The notes beneath the pieces were generated by a model. The model did not search any database and was not told the origin of the DNA. It worked only from the letters and a program-made list of their open reading frames with translations. The position numbers and the translations under genes were made by a program. DNA of 64,000 nucleotides from Gautieria morchelliformis (Eukaryota > Basidiomycota > Agaricomycetes > Gomphales > Gomphaceae), in assembly GCA_015179125.1 (NCBI GenBank), contig WHVA01000122.1:183397-247396 (forward strand), given 5' to 3'. Below, in pieces: positions 53,465 through 64,000 of the stretch. Numbering within the stretch: position 1 is the first letter of the stretch; each line of letters starts with the position of its first letter.

Positions 53465-54634
53465 TCAATCAAACTCTGGCAAGGGATATGGATTTTTCAC
53501 GAGCCGCTGAATCGTCTTCCGGTCTTTCTTATTCAACTTCACCAGAGTGTCGATATACTCAAATGTCCTTCCTCGAATGGCTGCTTCGTGCAACTTGATT
53601 GGATCCGCCTCGTAGTTCTGAAAGAACTGGCTATACACGTGCTTCAACTGCGCCCTTTCCATTTCGTCTTTGCAATTGAAGAACCCATAATCGACACCTA
53701 CGGGAGGAATCAGGGTTCCGGCCTTGGCAACGACGAATTGTTTAAGATCCCAAACAGACTTTGACATCGTGGGAGAACCCTCTAGAATGTCTGAGAGGTG
53801 GGGGATGTTATCGAATTCCGCTTTAAGTCCTTTCGAATAGAAGAGGGCTTTGAGAGAAGAAGACGCGTACGCGGCATATAATTTTCCAAAAGAGCATCTC
53901 TCCATTAATTTCTTGTAGAGTAGAGCAAGCCTCGATTCGGTATATTCTTGACATGCGCAAAAACCGAACGTCAACCAGGCTTGTTGGTCGGGAGATGGAT
54001 GCCAATCGCCGAGAAGACAGCTACAGAACGCCAAACATTCACGTTTGCGTTCTGGCCAGGTAGCTTTAATGGCGTCTATCTCCTCTTTAGTTGCTGAAGC
54101 GCTGCCACCAGCATATTGCCAACCACGGACGACAAGTTGAAGGCGGAGATCCGGAGCAGCTTGCGTGCTATCAAGTACCCATTGGTTCTGCAGGAACCAC
54201 GGATAATAACCGCCCCGGTTGTTCCGTGGTAACTTCTCGAACGTAGTTTTGATGTTTTGAATGAGTGTTCCCTGAATACGCCACCTATGGATTGTCTTGG
54301 GCTCCACATTTTGGTATTGGATTAAGCCTATGTAAAGTCCAAGGAGTTTCGATCTGTTTTGCACGGTGAAAGCTCTGGTGAAGCCGTAGTCCTCGCAGGT
54401 TTGGGGATCTTCCGGGAAGACATCCTGATAGACCGCACGAGCGAGGTGGTAGGCGGTATTGATTGACTTTCGTTTATTGCACTCGAATTTATGAAACGCC
54501 CAAACTTCCCGCTGGCATTTCACACTGCAGAACCACGCCGACGGGACAGCGCACGCAGAACATCTCCGGGTTGCCGGTTCATCGCAGCCACGGCACTTGT
54601 GCATCCTATGCTTGGTGATAGATTGATCAGCCAT
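53465..54634 (-). CDS. MYND-type zinc-finger protein
   Basis: A single uninterrupted frame of 389 codons starting MADQSITKHRMHKCRGC. The MYND finger occupies about residues 14-51: CRGCDEPATRRCSAC, then WFCSVKCQREVW, then HKFEC, the full set of zinc ligands. The remaining ~340 residues (helical, with QNQWVLDSTQAAPDLRLQL and a basic C-terminus KKDRKTIQRLVKNPYPLP) do not match a family I know. MYND proteins of this sort, often one-exon and protein-interaction proteins, are numerous in mushroom genomes. No damage is visible and it lies outside transposons, so it is the best candidate for a live host gene here. Confidence 0.9.
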   Translation of the reverse strand: MADQSITKHRMHKCRGCDEPATRRCSACAVPSAWFCSVKCQREVWAFHKFECNKRKSINTAYHLARAVYQDVFPEDPQTCEDYGFTRAFTVQNRSKLLGLYIGLIQYQNVEPKTIHRWRIQGTLIQNIKTTFEKLPRNNRGGYYPWFLQNQWVLDSTQAAPDLRLQLVVRGWQYAGGSASATKEEIDAIKATWPERKRECLAFCSCLLGDWHPSPDQQAWLTFGFCACQEYTESRLALLYKKLMERCSFGKLYAAYASSSLKALFYSKGLKAEFDNIPHLSDILEGSPTMSKSVWDLKQFVVAKAGTLIPPVGVDYGFFNCKDEMERAQLKHVYSQFFQNYEADPIKLHEAAIRGRTFEYIDTLVKLNKKDRKTIQRLVKNPYPLPEFD

Positions 54635-56352
54635 AGAAATGACTGAGTGCGGTGGAGAGGGTTGTCGAGGTGGGGGGCTGGCAGCTTCTGAATGAAAGAC
54701 GACGAGAGGAATAAGCTATGATCCGACAGCGCAGAACGAATAAGATCTACCTGTATAGTAGGAGAGAAGGGGACAGGAAAAGAAAAGAAGCGAGAAGTAG
54801 GATCTCACTAAAGATTCATGCGCGTGCATCTATGCAGCCACTGGGACTCGGGGAGTAGGGAATCGGATTGAAGGCCCAAATGCAGGATGTGGACAGTGGC
54901 AATCTGACAGGTAGAGGACCCCATATCGATGGCATGAATAGCGCCTATATATACTAAGACCAGAAAACCTTGATTGCCAGGTCAGGAAACTTCTTCAAGG
55001 TTCAGTCCGCCACCCCATTCCAGGAATTAGTACTGACTCCAGTATATACTTAACTTGCGACGCTGAAGCATTGAAAACCGACACAGTAGTTGCTGAATGA
55101 GATCTTTGATCATACTCCACTCCAAATAATTTCATGTCACTTCTGTTGATGTTTATTCAGCTAAAGCTTACAGCATAAGTATGCAGAATCAGCGCGAATA
55201 CCAATATTGCCGGAATCAGGAGATAAACTTACTTTTACTCCTGGATTCTGTTACTCAAAGCCGCGGGTTCAGCCTACGACCGTTCCAAGGTTCCGCTATA
55301 AGAATGTTTTTACGAACTCACATGTTATGTAATAGCACATGCCTTTTCATGGGAGTTATTTGTAGTTTTTAACAGTGCTCTGCCAGTGGAGCTTTTCTCG
55401 ACTACATATCAGGGCCTATGTATCTGCGGTTCAAAGAATCCTCCCTCAATGACTCTGCAAAGCCTGCCCTCAAATCTGGTTCAAAGACTTCAAGTTGGAA
55501 CATCTCGGGGTTGACGCGAGGGTCGAACGTCGAGGGACCATACGTACCATGTGTTGTGAGTCAATGCACAGACGGTCATACCTATGTGTAGTGTCTGAGG
55601 ACCTGCCACTGACAGTGAACGGCAGGCCAGGGTCATTCACGACGTCCCTTCGCTCGAACCCTGAAGTTCCTTATTGTTGCCCGGTTTGATGGCACCCTCA
55701 ACAGACGAGGAGAGCCTTGATATCATCAACAACGGCAGCAGCAACAGTTTCTGAGATATTCTGTGCTGTATCCGAGCCCTCCGAGAGCGAGGCTCGTGGC
55801 CTGCGTTGTTTCCTCAGCCGCGACTCTGTCTGGACAGGCCCTCACCGCTTCGCGTTGCTATCGCATTTCCCTTCTATGTCAACTATCTAGTCAAACACAG
55901 ACCCAGGGAATGCGTCGCTGATGGGAGAAGGACACTGCAGCAGTGTGATATGACAGAGTCTGGGGAGGCCAGATCATGGATCTCTCTAGGCTCACCCGGC
56001 AAGGCTAAGAGTGCCGTTCCAGATAAGCCTAGTCTCAACTGCGTCATCACTCTATTTCTTGAGCCGGAGACTCTTTCGTACCCACCTAGTGTTCCGACAC
56101 ATGGACTGCCACCCCTCGCGTGGCCAGGCGACCCACCCGTGACCTTTGACCATTATGGAGCCGTGCAGTCCACCATCGAATTCCCGTGGCCGGATTCACG
56201 CACAATTTATTTATTTATTACTTGGGCGCGAGGAATTGTGTCTGTGCAGTCCGGTGCGCGGTGCTTGCGTTGAACTAGAGTGTGTGCAGAACAAAGTCGA
56301 ATCACGGACGCACGCCGACTGGCCGCAGGGACTCGTGGAAAGGACTCGAGAC
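54635..56352. other. intergenic stretch
   Basis: No convincing gene. The first ~200 bases upstream of the MYND gene are purine-rich and may hold its promoter. The frames at 55806-56273 and 56146-56469 are low-confidence and partly antisense to the zinc-finger gene. Confidence 0.4.
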
Positions 56353-56871
56353 TTAGGAAACGCCTGGCATAACGTCCTGAAACGGCTCACCGTACTGCTT
56401 GACCAGGACAGCGACAAAACGCAATGGCGTACCGTACCCGACAATCCCGCCACTGGTGCGTGGCGCTGAGAAGGTAAAGGACAATGATGGTGCTGGTGGG
56501 GTAAAGGATGGTGGTGGTGCTGAGGAGGTTACCTTTCCCACCGTCGGAGTCTCGTCGCCCACCGTCTTCCCCGGCGGAAGGTACCCCCGGCACTCAGTGT
56601 TTTCAAGGTGGCGCGTGACAGCATCTGGCCGCGCCAAAAGCATCGGGCACGCTGGGTTCTCGCACAGGTACCGGACGTCGTGGTGCGTCTGTATGTGGCG
56701 CTCCGCCTCCGCCTTGCGGCCGGAGTGTTTGGTACAATTGTTGAAACACTTCCACCGCCATGATCCTTCAATTACGACGTTTTCGGGGCGCTGGACCTCT
56801 TCCGGAGTCAAGATGACTGGTGCGCGTCTGCCATCCCCGGTAGGTCGAACGGTCTTATATATCCTTTCCAA
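56353..56871 (-). CDS. small zinc-finger protein (two C2H2-like fingers)
   Basis: A 172-codon frame starts MERIYKTVRPTGDGRRAPV. Residues about 42-65 hold a finger-like block (CFNNCTKHSG, then HIQTHH), and residues about 70-95 hold a second (CENPACPM, then TRHLENTEC), with Cys as last ligand. A Pro/Ser-rich C-terminus follows. A TATATAAG motif lies just before the start on the minus strand (about 56855-56862 overlaps the first codons), so the real start may differ. Probably a DNA-binding or orphan regulatory protein; may be a fragment. Confidence 0.6.
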   Translation of the reverse strand: MERIYKTVRPTGDGRRAPVILTPEEVQRPENVVIEGSWRWKCFNNCTKHSGRKAEAERHIQTHHDVRYLCENPACPMLLARPDAVTRHLENTECRGYLPPGKTVGDETPTVGKVTSSAPPPSFTPPAPSLSFTFSAPRTSGGIVGYGTPLRFVAVLVKQYGEPFQDVMPGVS

Positions 56872-57600
56872 ATCAAGATTGACGTGGCTGTGTCATTTTC
56901 TTATTCGCAAGTCACCGCCTGAGTTTCCTCTGACCTATCTTCAACATGAGGGTTTTTTCTCTCTCCCCCGCCCCAGGAGCCGACAAGTACTCGGAGCATG
57001 ATGGGATGCCGTGAAAGGAGCAGCTTCTGCGTAATTGATATTGAATGGTGGTCCCTCAGACATGTCCCCGGTCCCACTCATTTATAGCATACAGGAATCT
57101 TGTGCACAGTTTTCAGGAGCAACGTCGATGGCACCGATCGAGGCTGAAGCTCTCCCCGATTCTCGCTTTTCCGGACGGTGAAAGTGGCGATCTCGCTGCA
57201 TGCAGCGTCGTGTCCGAGCTCCCGCCGCCGCCGTCCTTCCGTATATCCCACCCCCGCGCACAGACTGGCAGTTGCCGCTGATATTCCAATGGCAGAGCTG
57301 CTAGGGCGGCGGCGCTACATGTACGCATCCGCCCTGCGTTATGAGTGAGTCGATGAAGCCTTGAGTCTTCACGGTCGAGACGCCATATCCAAAAACAGGA
57401 TGCTTGGACTGAAGACGGCGAGACAGGGACCAAGAACAAGCAGCGACATTGCTTGCTTCCATGTAACCAACAAACTTGGGCAGTCATGGCGATGGCGCTG
57501 GCCCGAGAGCACGACTGTGTTGTACTACAAAATAGGAATTCGAGCGGAATTATGCGGCGCCTCCGTACCGTTGCTTTTCCATAAGCACAGAGGAACTCGA
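56872..57600. other. intergenic stretch
   Basis: No gene I can support. A minus frame of 169 codons (57622-57113) has cysteine-rich but random-looking composition and runs into the LTR at 57601. Confidence 0.35.
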
Positions 57601-58147
57601 TGTAGTAACTTGGTTTGGGCAAGTAGGAAGTTATATGCCAGATATGAACGGTGGGACTTGCAGGAGATTAATAAACTATTTAATGTTCTCCTCAGTGATA
57701 GTCAACACTGAGTAATATAAAGGAATGCTACCTATTCAATGTTCTACATGTTTTTTCAGTTTCATACTATGAAAGTACACACTATTAAACTCACCTCCTC
57801 AGTGATTGTCAACACTGAGGAGGGGAGGCTGCGCATGGGCTTGTTTCACTCCCATATACGAAGTTCCGGCACTTAAGCGCCCTTGAGGCACTGGTGTGCC
57901 ATGCTAAGCGCCCATAGAACGTAACACGTTTAGTGAACAGCCGCAGCTCAAAAAGGAAACTTGTCCATAAGCACCCACAAAGGGTTGGTTGGACAGAACA
58001 TGAAAAGGAGTAGTAATACAGCCTCGAAAAAATCAAAGAAAATTGTGAAAGGCATAGAATGAATGTCAGCATAGTTTCAGGTCAAAATCGAGAGAAAGAA
58101 CAACAGAAATGTTAGGTTTGGAGTCTGGTGCACATATGCACCCAACA
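57601..58147 (-). repeat. solo Copia LTR
   Basis: 547 bases, TGTAGTAACTTGG to CACCCAACA in plus reading, flanked by perfect CTCGA duplications (57596-57600, 58148-58152). Reverse complement of the family at 41003-41543. Confidence 0.95.
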
Positions 58148-58163
58148 CTCGAGGCTTGAGAAC

Positions 58164-58376
58164 TGTAAAGATGTCTATCTTAAGCCTTAAGTCACAAGAG
58201 CACGACAGAACTTGACCAATGTGTGGTATTCTGATGCTACGTAGTGACAGTGTAAGGGTAAGATGCGATGGTGACCGCTAGCCGGTTCCCACGCATAAAC
58301 TATACAGTGGGTCCCTAAGGGGCCCACTGGGATTATGTAATAACTAATGTACATGTAGATACATGGGTTATTTATT
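58164..58376 (-). repeat. E/G-type LTR, probably solo and decayed
   Basis: Reverse complement of the LTR at 48124-48336 with few differences, but the first bases (TGT in coding sense) are changed and no target duplication is seen. Confidence 0.75.
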
Positions 58377-58387
58377 TTGGATTAAGG

Positions 58388-59453
58388 TGTCAATTAGTGC
58401 CTTTTAACAAGTAGAATCTATTGCTCAGTGATTGAAACCACTGCGTTCGTCCCTCTTCTATGTGCTGACTAAGCCTTTCGAGGCGCGTCCAGCACTGATG
58501 AATGAGAGTCACGTGACCGTGTCGACAGAAGAACGGTGTCGATCCAAGGGATAGTCAAATCAAAAGCGTTCGCTTTTAAGGTAGTATAGAGTAAACAGTG
58601 ATAGTAGACCCTTGACGAAGATTTGGAATAAACTATCAAGATCTGAGCTCTGTAGCTATCAAACAAGACTACAGCAATTTCAGGAGGCAGAATAATCGAT
58701 TCTGGATAATCTTGTTCATACATGTGTACTAGCTATTTATACTATGTTGGTAGTAACTACTAGTGTTCAAGATATTGGATGGATGGGTCGAAAAACTACT
58801 TGTAACTAAGGGGTGACTAGTTTATAGTCATAAAGTCATGGGGTGATGGGGATGGTATCAGGATTGTCTGGGCTTTGGAATAGAGATCTGTACCTAGTAT
58901 ACAAAGCCCCTGTCCACATGATGTTAAGATAGTAATCAGTCAGACGTGTCATGGGGTTCAAATAGGAAAATGAATCTGAGTTTACCCTGCCCAGCATATA
59001 TGCTGGGCTTGGAGATGGGGCCGCTGTCTCTGTGCCCTTTCTGTGGGGCAGCTGATTGAGTCTGTATACTGCAGGTGACGTTCTCAGGTCGCTCCACAGC
59101 ATCCTGTACTCCTGCGCAGTCTATTGTTCTCTGCGGCGTTTGGTGCCCGCACCCCTCGGTGCCTATGGCCTGGCGCCTGTCGACGTCATGGCCAATGCCA
59201 TCACTCGATAGGCGTGCCGTCCCTGATCGACCGCACGTGGTTGACGCTCGAACTCCTGTATATTACCCGATCTATGGGTAATATAGCGTGTCATAAATTC
59301 GTATGATCGTCGTCTGCGTTGACGTCTATTATAAATGTCATTTTTGTTTCTTTTTAATCTTTTTCTTTTCTTTTCTTTATTAGCTTCTTTTTATATATAG
59401 ATGATTAAAAATAGGATAGTTGCATTTATCACAACAATTTACACCCTCCCCCT
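58388..59453 (-). repeat. probable 3' LTR of Gypsy F
   Basis: In coding sense it follows the polypurine tract GAGGGGGAGGG and starts TGTAAATTGTTG; a matching end AATTGACA falls at 58388, giving 1.07 kb with an 8-base inverted end. A TATAAATAG motif near 58733-58741 (minus strand) is a possible promoter. The partner LTR is outside the window, so the length is inferred. Confidence 0.55.
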
Positions 59454-59464
59454 CTATAGACAAC
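59454..59464 (-). other. polypurine tract of Gypsy F
   Basis: GAGGGGGAGGG on the minus strand, directly before the LTR. Confidence 0.7.
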
Positions 59465-59479
59465 TATAGGGGTTAACTC

Positions 59480-61844
59480 CTACTCATAGAGGTCATCCAT
59501 AAGGGAGTCCTCTAGAGTGGCCGATACGATGATGTCGTCATCATACGGGGCCGGTGGAGCACGTGACTCCTCTGGGGGCACCTCCGCGTCATCGGTGGTG
59601 ATTGGGTGAGGCTGGTCGGCCTCACCGCTAGCGGCGGTATCCGCTTGGGTGATGGGGCCAGTGTCCTCACGGAGCATGGCCTCAACGGCCGGGTCCTCAG
59701 TCTGAGGAGGGGGCCGGAAGCGCGCCAGCTCTCGGTCGAGCTGAGCGTGAGTGAGGGGCCGCGGCACCGCGGCCCTCACATGGCTGGTCTTGATGACCTT
59801 TTGTTGGCCCTCGCGGGCGGCGGCACTGAAGGCTGCGCTGGTGATGCTGTGTTGAACATAATGTTCAATGCGCGCCACTCGCTCGCGAGTGACTCCCACG
59901 TAGCGGGCCAACCATCTCGCGATCTCCACGAGTGGGATGTTGTAAGGGCAACCCTGGCTAGTTGTGGAGATCACACTACCACACAACTGACAAGGGGAAA
60001 TCCAAAGTATGTATAAATGAACGGAGTATACAAGAGAGGGGATTCTCACATGACAAGGGGAAATCCAAAGAGAAAAGTCTAAGGACCCCCAATGTCAGCG
60101 AGCCCGTATTATACTACGCTGCGCAGCCAGGGGCAACACTTGGCACCCGCAATCAACCCTGCACCTCCCTGACCCTTGATCGACCCTTGATGCCACCTAT
60201 TACGCGAGTCGCTTGATTTCCGACACTGTTCCGAGAGTGGAAGTCGGAAATTGGGGTGGAACTGGCAAGGCGAACAGAACTGGTGGAAGTTCTCCCAGAA
60301 GCGGAATCATTTCCGAAAGCGGAGGCGGAGATGGAATCGGAACCGGAACCGGAGTCGGAAATGGAGTCGGAACTGGGTGTGGTGTCGGAACTGGAAATGG
60401 AAAACAGGGTGTCCCCTGACAGATGTCGGGGCCGGCTCGGCCCTCCACAGGGAATGGGCCCGTGATGGAGAGCCGCAGGGTGGTGCTCTGGGGCGTCAGC
60501 ACTTCCCTGGCATCGACGAGGCTCGACCATTGGTCTGTCGAGCCAAAGAGGTCGAGTAGCCTCGCCCTGAGTGGTGATGCGACCCTTTGACCTGGGGCGC
60601 AAGGGCCTTCAACCACATCCAGACGTCCATGTCGTCTAGGTTGAAGGTGCCATCCGCGTTGTTACGGATGGCGGATGGGATCCCTTCGGGTTGTGTATCC
60701 AACCCTTCAGGATGGCCGCGATGTCGTGCGGGGTACCGCCCGCTATCACGAGACAATCCCTTTTGGGATTGCGAGCACGTTGTTCGCGCTTGATGCGTTT
60801 GAATACGCCGATCATCTCACGCGTACGCGCGAGCTGTGGTGTTTCTTTTGCCTGCGCTATGAGCTCAACGAAGCGTGGGTCATCGAGCGGGCAGACGTCG
60901 TACCATTGAGTACCCGCTGTTGGGCCTTTCCTACCGGCCGTGGTAGGAGGCCCGTCTCAGAGATCGGTGGGTCTCCGAGTGGTATGATCACTCCCTCCCC
61001 CGGGTAGGGAGGGTGAACTGTCCCCGCCAGCGGAGGCAGGGCCATGCCAGGCCCGACGTACTGGGCCTCGATCTGTGCTACCTGCCGCTGAAGGGCGGGG
61101 TCGTTGACGGTGTGCGACGATGACGCCGCTAGGTAAGCGCTAATCGCGCTTTCCTTCGCAATGGCTAGCCCATTGACGGTGTGGGGGGAGCCGCGCAATT
61201 TCTTGCGTTTTTTCTTTGGCTGCTCTGCCAGCCTCTGTGCCCGTTCGGGGTCGTACGTCTTCCAGACGGATGAGTCGGACTCGCATCCATTGGGGACGCC
61301 ATATGCAGAGTCGGAAGGCACGCTCTGCTCTTCCGTAGGGGTCATCGTCGGGGTCGGTGCCGACAATCGGGACACTAGCCCCAATGTTGCACGCGCCGGC
61401 AACGGCGCCGTCACGCGGGGTGAGGATGGCCCGGCCACTGGGGCCGTAGCCGGGTCATGTCACGGCCTTTTTGAGGCAGCGTAGACCAGGGTAACCTGGA
61501 GCTGGGCAGCGCTCAGCTGTTGCTCCAGTTCCTTGATCCTGGCGCGCTTGGATGCGAGTGCATGCGTCACGCGCAATGCCCCTTGGGAGCCATCCCCACG
61601 CTGCATCGACGGCGTCGCCGATGTCTTCATCCCGCAATTTGACCTTGTGGGTGCCGGTCACGGCCCTAAGGTGCGTGGCGTAGTCTGCGCACGTTGCGCA
61701 ATCGTCCGGGTGGACGATGGCGAGGGCGTCCTCCCATCCAACGATCACCCAGTGCTCCTGGTCTATTGGAGCACGGAGAATGTCTGCGGCCCCCTGCCTC
61801 GGGGCCGTTGTTCGCGTTGTGGACGTTGACGGATCAACGTCCAT
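59480..61844 (-). pseudogene. ORF3 of Gypsy F
   Basis: Same gene as 37176-39734 in Gypsy E. It starts MDVDPSTSTTRTTAPRQG and has WVIVGWEDALAIVHPDDCATCADYATH (given in two parts: WVIVGWEDALAIV and DDCATCADYATH), a coiled-coil block (RIKELEQQLSAAQ), a Ser/Pro-rich region, AQYVGPGMALPPL, then LDDMDVWMWLKALAP. A solo LTR (59941-60421) interrupts it and its removal restores RAGPD-IPLVEIARWL. The acidic tail ends DSLMDDLYE at 59480. Several frameshifts are present. Sequence has diverged strongly from E while keeping motif order. Confidence 0.7.
59941..60421 (-). repeat. solo LTR, A-type, inside ORF3 of Gypsy F
   Basis: 481 bases, TGTAAGGGCAACC to GTCCCCTGACA in plus reading, flanked by perfect GATGT duplications (59936-59940, 60422-60426). 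Nearly identical to 11286-11767 in inverted orientation. Confidence 0.96.
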
Positions 61845-61950
61845 CCCATCTTTGGGGGCATCATCTTCGTGGGTAGATGATGGTGGTTGCTTCCAAGAAG
61901 CGATGCGCCCTCGGAAATATCCGAGGCGAAGATTTAACCGCGCCGTGGCC
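61845..61950 (-). promoter_or_regulatory. hairpin leader of ORF3 in Gypsy F
   Basis: Minus strand: GGTTAAAT, then CCTCGGA-tatt-TCCGAGG, GCTTC-ttg-GAAGC and CATCATCT...AGATGATG before the start codon. Same order and spacing as 37101-37175. Confidence 0.5.
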
Positions 61951-62019
61951 GGCGTGTCACGTGGTCTGCACGTGACAGACGCGTCTAGCGGTGTCTGGGG
62001 AGGTCGCGTGGCTTGCCCA

Positions 62020-63500
62020 CCCCAGCTCTAGATAGCTATCTAGGGCTTCAAGGTCCTTGCAGGATGACATGGGTTCCTATGTCACGTCGCCCAGGGTCCA
62101 ACGGACCTGGAACTCCAGGTCCATCGAGTTTATCCATCGATGTGCGATAATCTCGTCGATGAGCCACTCCTCGTCGTCATTTGCCCCGAAGTCATAAAAT
62201 GACTTGGCCTCACGACGAGGGAACAATTCATCGTTGTTAGCCTCGTATCGCCGTACGAGGCTGGAATGGAAGACCAGTGAAATACGACGGCTTTTCAGTT
62301 TGTCGGGAAGATCGAGGGTCACCGTCGAGGCGTTGTTGTGAGCCTCGACAACGCGGTACGGTCCGATGTACCACAGGACTAGCTTTCTGGCTCTTCCCTT
62401 TGGGAGAGTTAGGTTTTGTGTCGAAAGGTAGACGTGGTCGTTGGCCGCATACCTGTCGCTCGCCGTACGTTTCTTGTTTGCATGAAACATTTGCGTCACT
62501 CGATGCTCTATGATTGCATCATGTGCCGCCATCAGGTTCCATTTGCCTGATGTGCGAACCGAGCTACCCCCTTGAACGGGGTGTCCACGGCTATGAGGAG
62601 GTCTATCCGCGGCATATAGCCGTGGTTCAGCTCGAAAGGTGCGAACCCTGTGGTCACGCTGACGTTGCTGTTGAGGGCGACCTCAACCATTGGGCATTTC
62701 AATGCCCAATCCTTCTGATCGTCTCTGACAACCGCGCGCAATATCTGGCCGATCGAGCGGTTTGCCCACTCGGTGGCTCCATCCGTTTGGGGATGGAAGG
62801 CAGTTGACATGAGGAGCTTAGTCCCCATGAGTTGCTGTAGTTCACGCCAGAAGATCGACGTGAACTTCGAGTCTCTGTCCGAGACGATGGAGTCGGGAAC
62901 TCCGTGGAGTCGAATGACCTCCTTCAGAAACAGCCAGGCTACTCCCTTGGCTGACACGCTCGTCGTGGTTGGTACGAGGTGTACGAGCGACGTTAGTCGG
63001 TCGATGACTACCATCAGGTAGTCACAGTTGTTGTATTTGGGCAGGGGCCCCATGAAGTCGATGCCAATCGACTGCCACGGCCTATCTGGAATGGGTAGGC
63101 TGTGTAGTAGGCCTTTGGGCCGTTGTGGCCCGGTTTTCGTCATCTGACACCTTGCGCACGATGTGCAGAACGCTTCTATGTCTGGGCTCATGCCCGGCCA
63201 CCAATGTGCTCTTTGAACGTAGTCGAAGTCTTCAGATGGCCGTAGTGGCCGACTATCTGATGTGCCCGATCGATGATAATTTCGATCATTCCTTCCCCTT
63301 GAAGAACAGAGCGGGGACGCAATGACGTCTCTTTTGAGCTGATTCTTAGTCCAGATCAGCCATCCCGGATCCCGAATCTCGGGTGCGCGTCCGGGTGTGC
63401 CATGATCTTTGTGAACATGGTGTCCCTGTGGTACGCGTCTCGTAGGACTTCGACAGGTCTACGCCTTGCTCGACAACCCGGCGCAGGGGCGCACTGTCAT
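62020..63500 (-). pseudogene. Gypsy F integrase
   Basis: The minus frame 63191-62532 has CTSCARCQ (HHCC), GIDFMGPLPKY, VSDRDSKFTS and GATEWANRS (catalytic Glu kept), and a frameshift leads to 62532-62077 with GPYRVVEAHNNASTV and the divergent chromodomain segment EEWLIDEIIAHRW, LEFQVRWTLGDVT. A TAG replaces the Trp of the usual VTWEP (G-to-A). Upstream frames to 63500 hold the linker with several stops. Confidence 0.85.
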
Positions 63501-64000
63501 TTCCTGCGGCGATGGCTCTGATGTCATCGTTGTCATCACGGGACGCGGCGACGTTTGCGGGCTCTGGCGAGCCTCGTTTAATGCAGCGGCTTCCGTTATT
63601 CTCGCCTCTGTCTTCTCAGCGAGGCGTTTAGAGTGTCTTGTCGCTGCTGTTCGCAACTCGACATACCGGTCGGTGGGCAATAACTCGCCGTCCGGGTCCA
63701 ACGCGCATCCGCGTTCACGAAGACATGGTCGGGTGATTGTCATCACTCGTGTCGCTCTCGTAGTAGCGCGACAGGCAGTCCGCTACCTTGTTCTCTACAC
63801 CGTCACATGAACGGTGTTGAAATTGAACCGGGATAGAAACTCCCACCATCTGACCTGTCGGTCAGATAGGCTCTTCTGGGTCTCGAATACTCGAGCCCTT
63901 TGTGGTCTGTGACGAGGGTGAACCTTTGCCCCAGCAGTTTGACCTCCCATTTCATGAGAGCCTCGAGCACCGCGATCGTCTCGTGCTCGTGAGTCCGGTA
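63501..64000 (-). pseudogene. Gypsy F RNase H end, cut by the window edge
   Basis: Minus strand: YRTHEHETIAVLEALMKWE, VTDHKGLEY in the first ~100 bases, then the linker ADARW-DPDGELLPTDRYVELRTAATRH in shifted frames. RT lies beyond the window. Confidence 0.8.

Noticed and set aside
55806-56273. 155-codon plus-strand frame
   Set aside because: No domain or codon support and partly antisense to other frames; not enough evidence for a gene.
57113-57622. 169-codon minus-strand frame
   Set aside because: Cys/Arg-rich random-looking composition, runs across the boundary of a solo LTR, and no recognisable domain.

Overview
The window looks like a transposon-dense, heterochromatin-like stretch of a basidiomycete genome, most probably an Agaricomycete. 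The reasons are short spliceosomal introns (about 45-60 bases), chromodomain Ty3/Gypsy elements, a FunK1-type kinase, a large Helitron, a DD34E transposase with introns, and many CGA-to-TGA stops. Only one intact ordinary host gene (a MYND zinc-finger protein, 53465-54634) and one probable zinc-finger gene (56353-56871) are seen. Almost everything else is mobile DNA.

Layout. Positions 1-4740 hold an unclassified stretch, a truncated Copia with its 3' LTR (880-1994), and a Gypsy element on the minus strand (A, 1995-4740). From 4801 to 41713 there is a nested tower, each level supported by target duplications and/or restored reading frames. Copia B (4801-5550, 39988-41713) is split by Gypsy E (5551-39987, plus strand). 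E is split by an LTR-like non-coding element D (8576-32911). D is split by chromodomain Gypsy C (9635-32103, minus strand, duplication GAAGG). C is split by T, a 14.5-kb element with TA duplications and about 500-base inverted repeats (13476-27987). T is split by a Helitron (16192-22305) that interrupts a gene carried by T. Solo LTRs are scattered through the layers. From 41714 to 49054 there is an A-type integrase scrap and a broken Gypsy G (minus strand) carrying further solo LTRs. From 49055 to 53300 there are D fragments, LTR scraps and a tRNA-like sequence. Positions 53465-57600 form a gene island. From 57601 to the window end there are LTRs and Gypsy F (minus strand), a relative of E.

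Points of biology. T carries a DD34E (Tc1/IS630-like) transposase, a FunK1 kinase gene and a multi-exon orphan gene between long inverted repeats, so it may be a cargo-carrying giant Tc1/mariner-like transposon. Gypsy C has a spliced antisense gene with a twin CX2CX6C motif between integrase and the 3' LTR. Gypsy E and F share an extra sense gene (ORF3) after pol, preceded by hairpins in which one base pair covaries. The Helitron protein is uninterrupted over 1588 codons and is the youngest-looking autonomous element. Most other coding regions are broken, typically by C-to-T changes at CpG.
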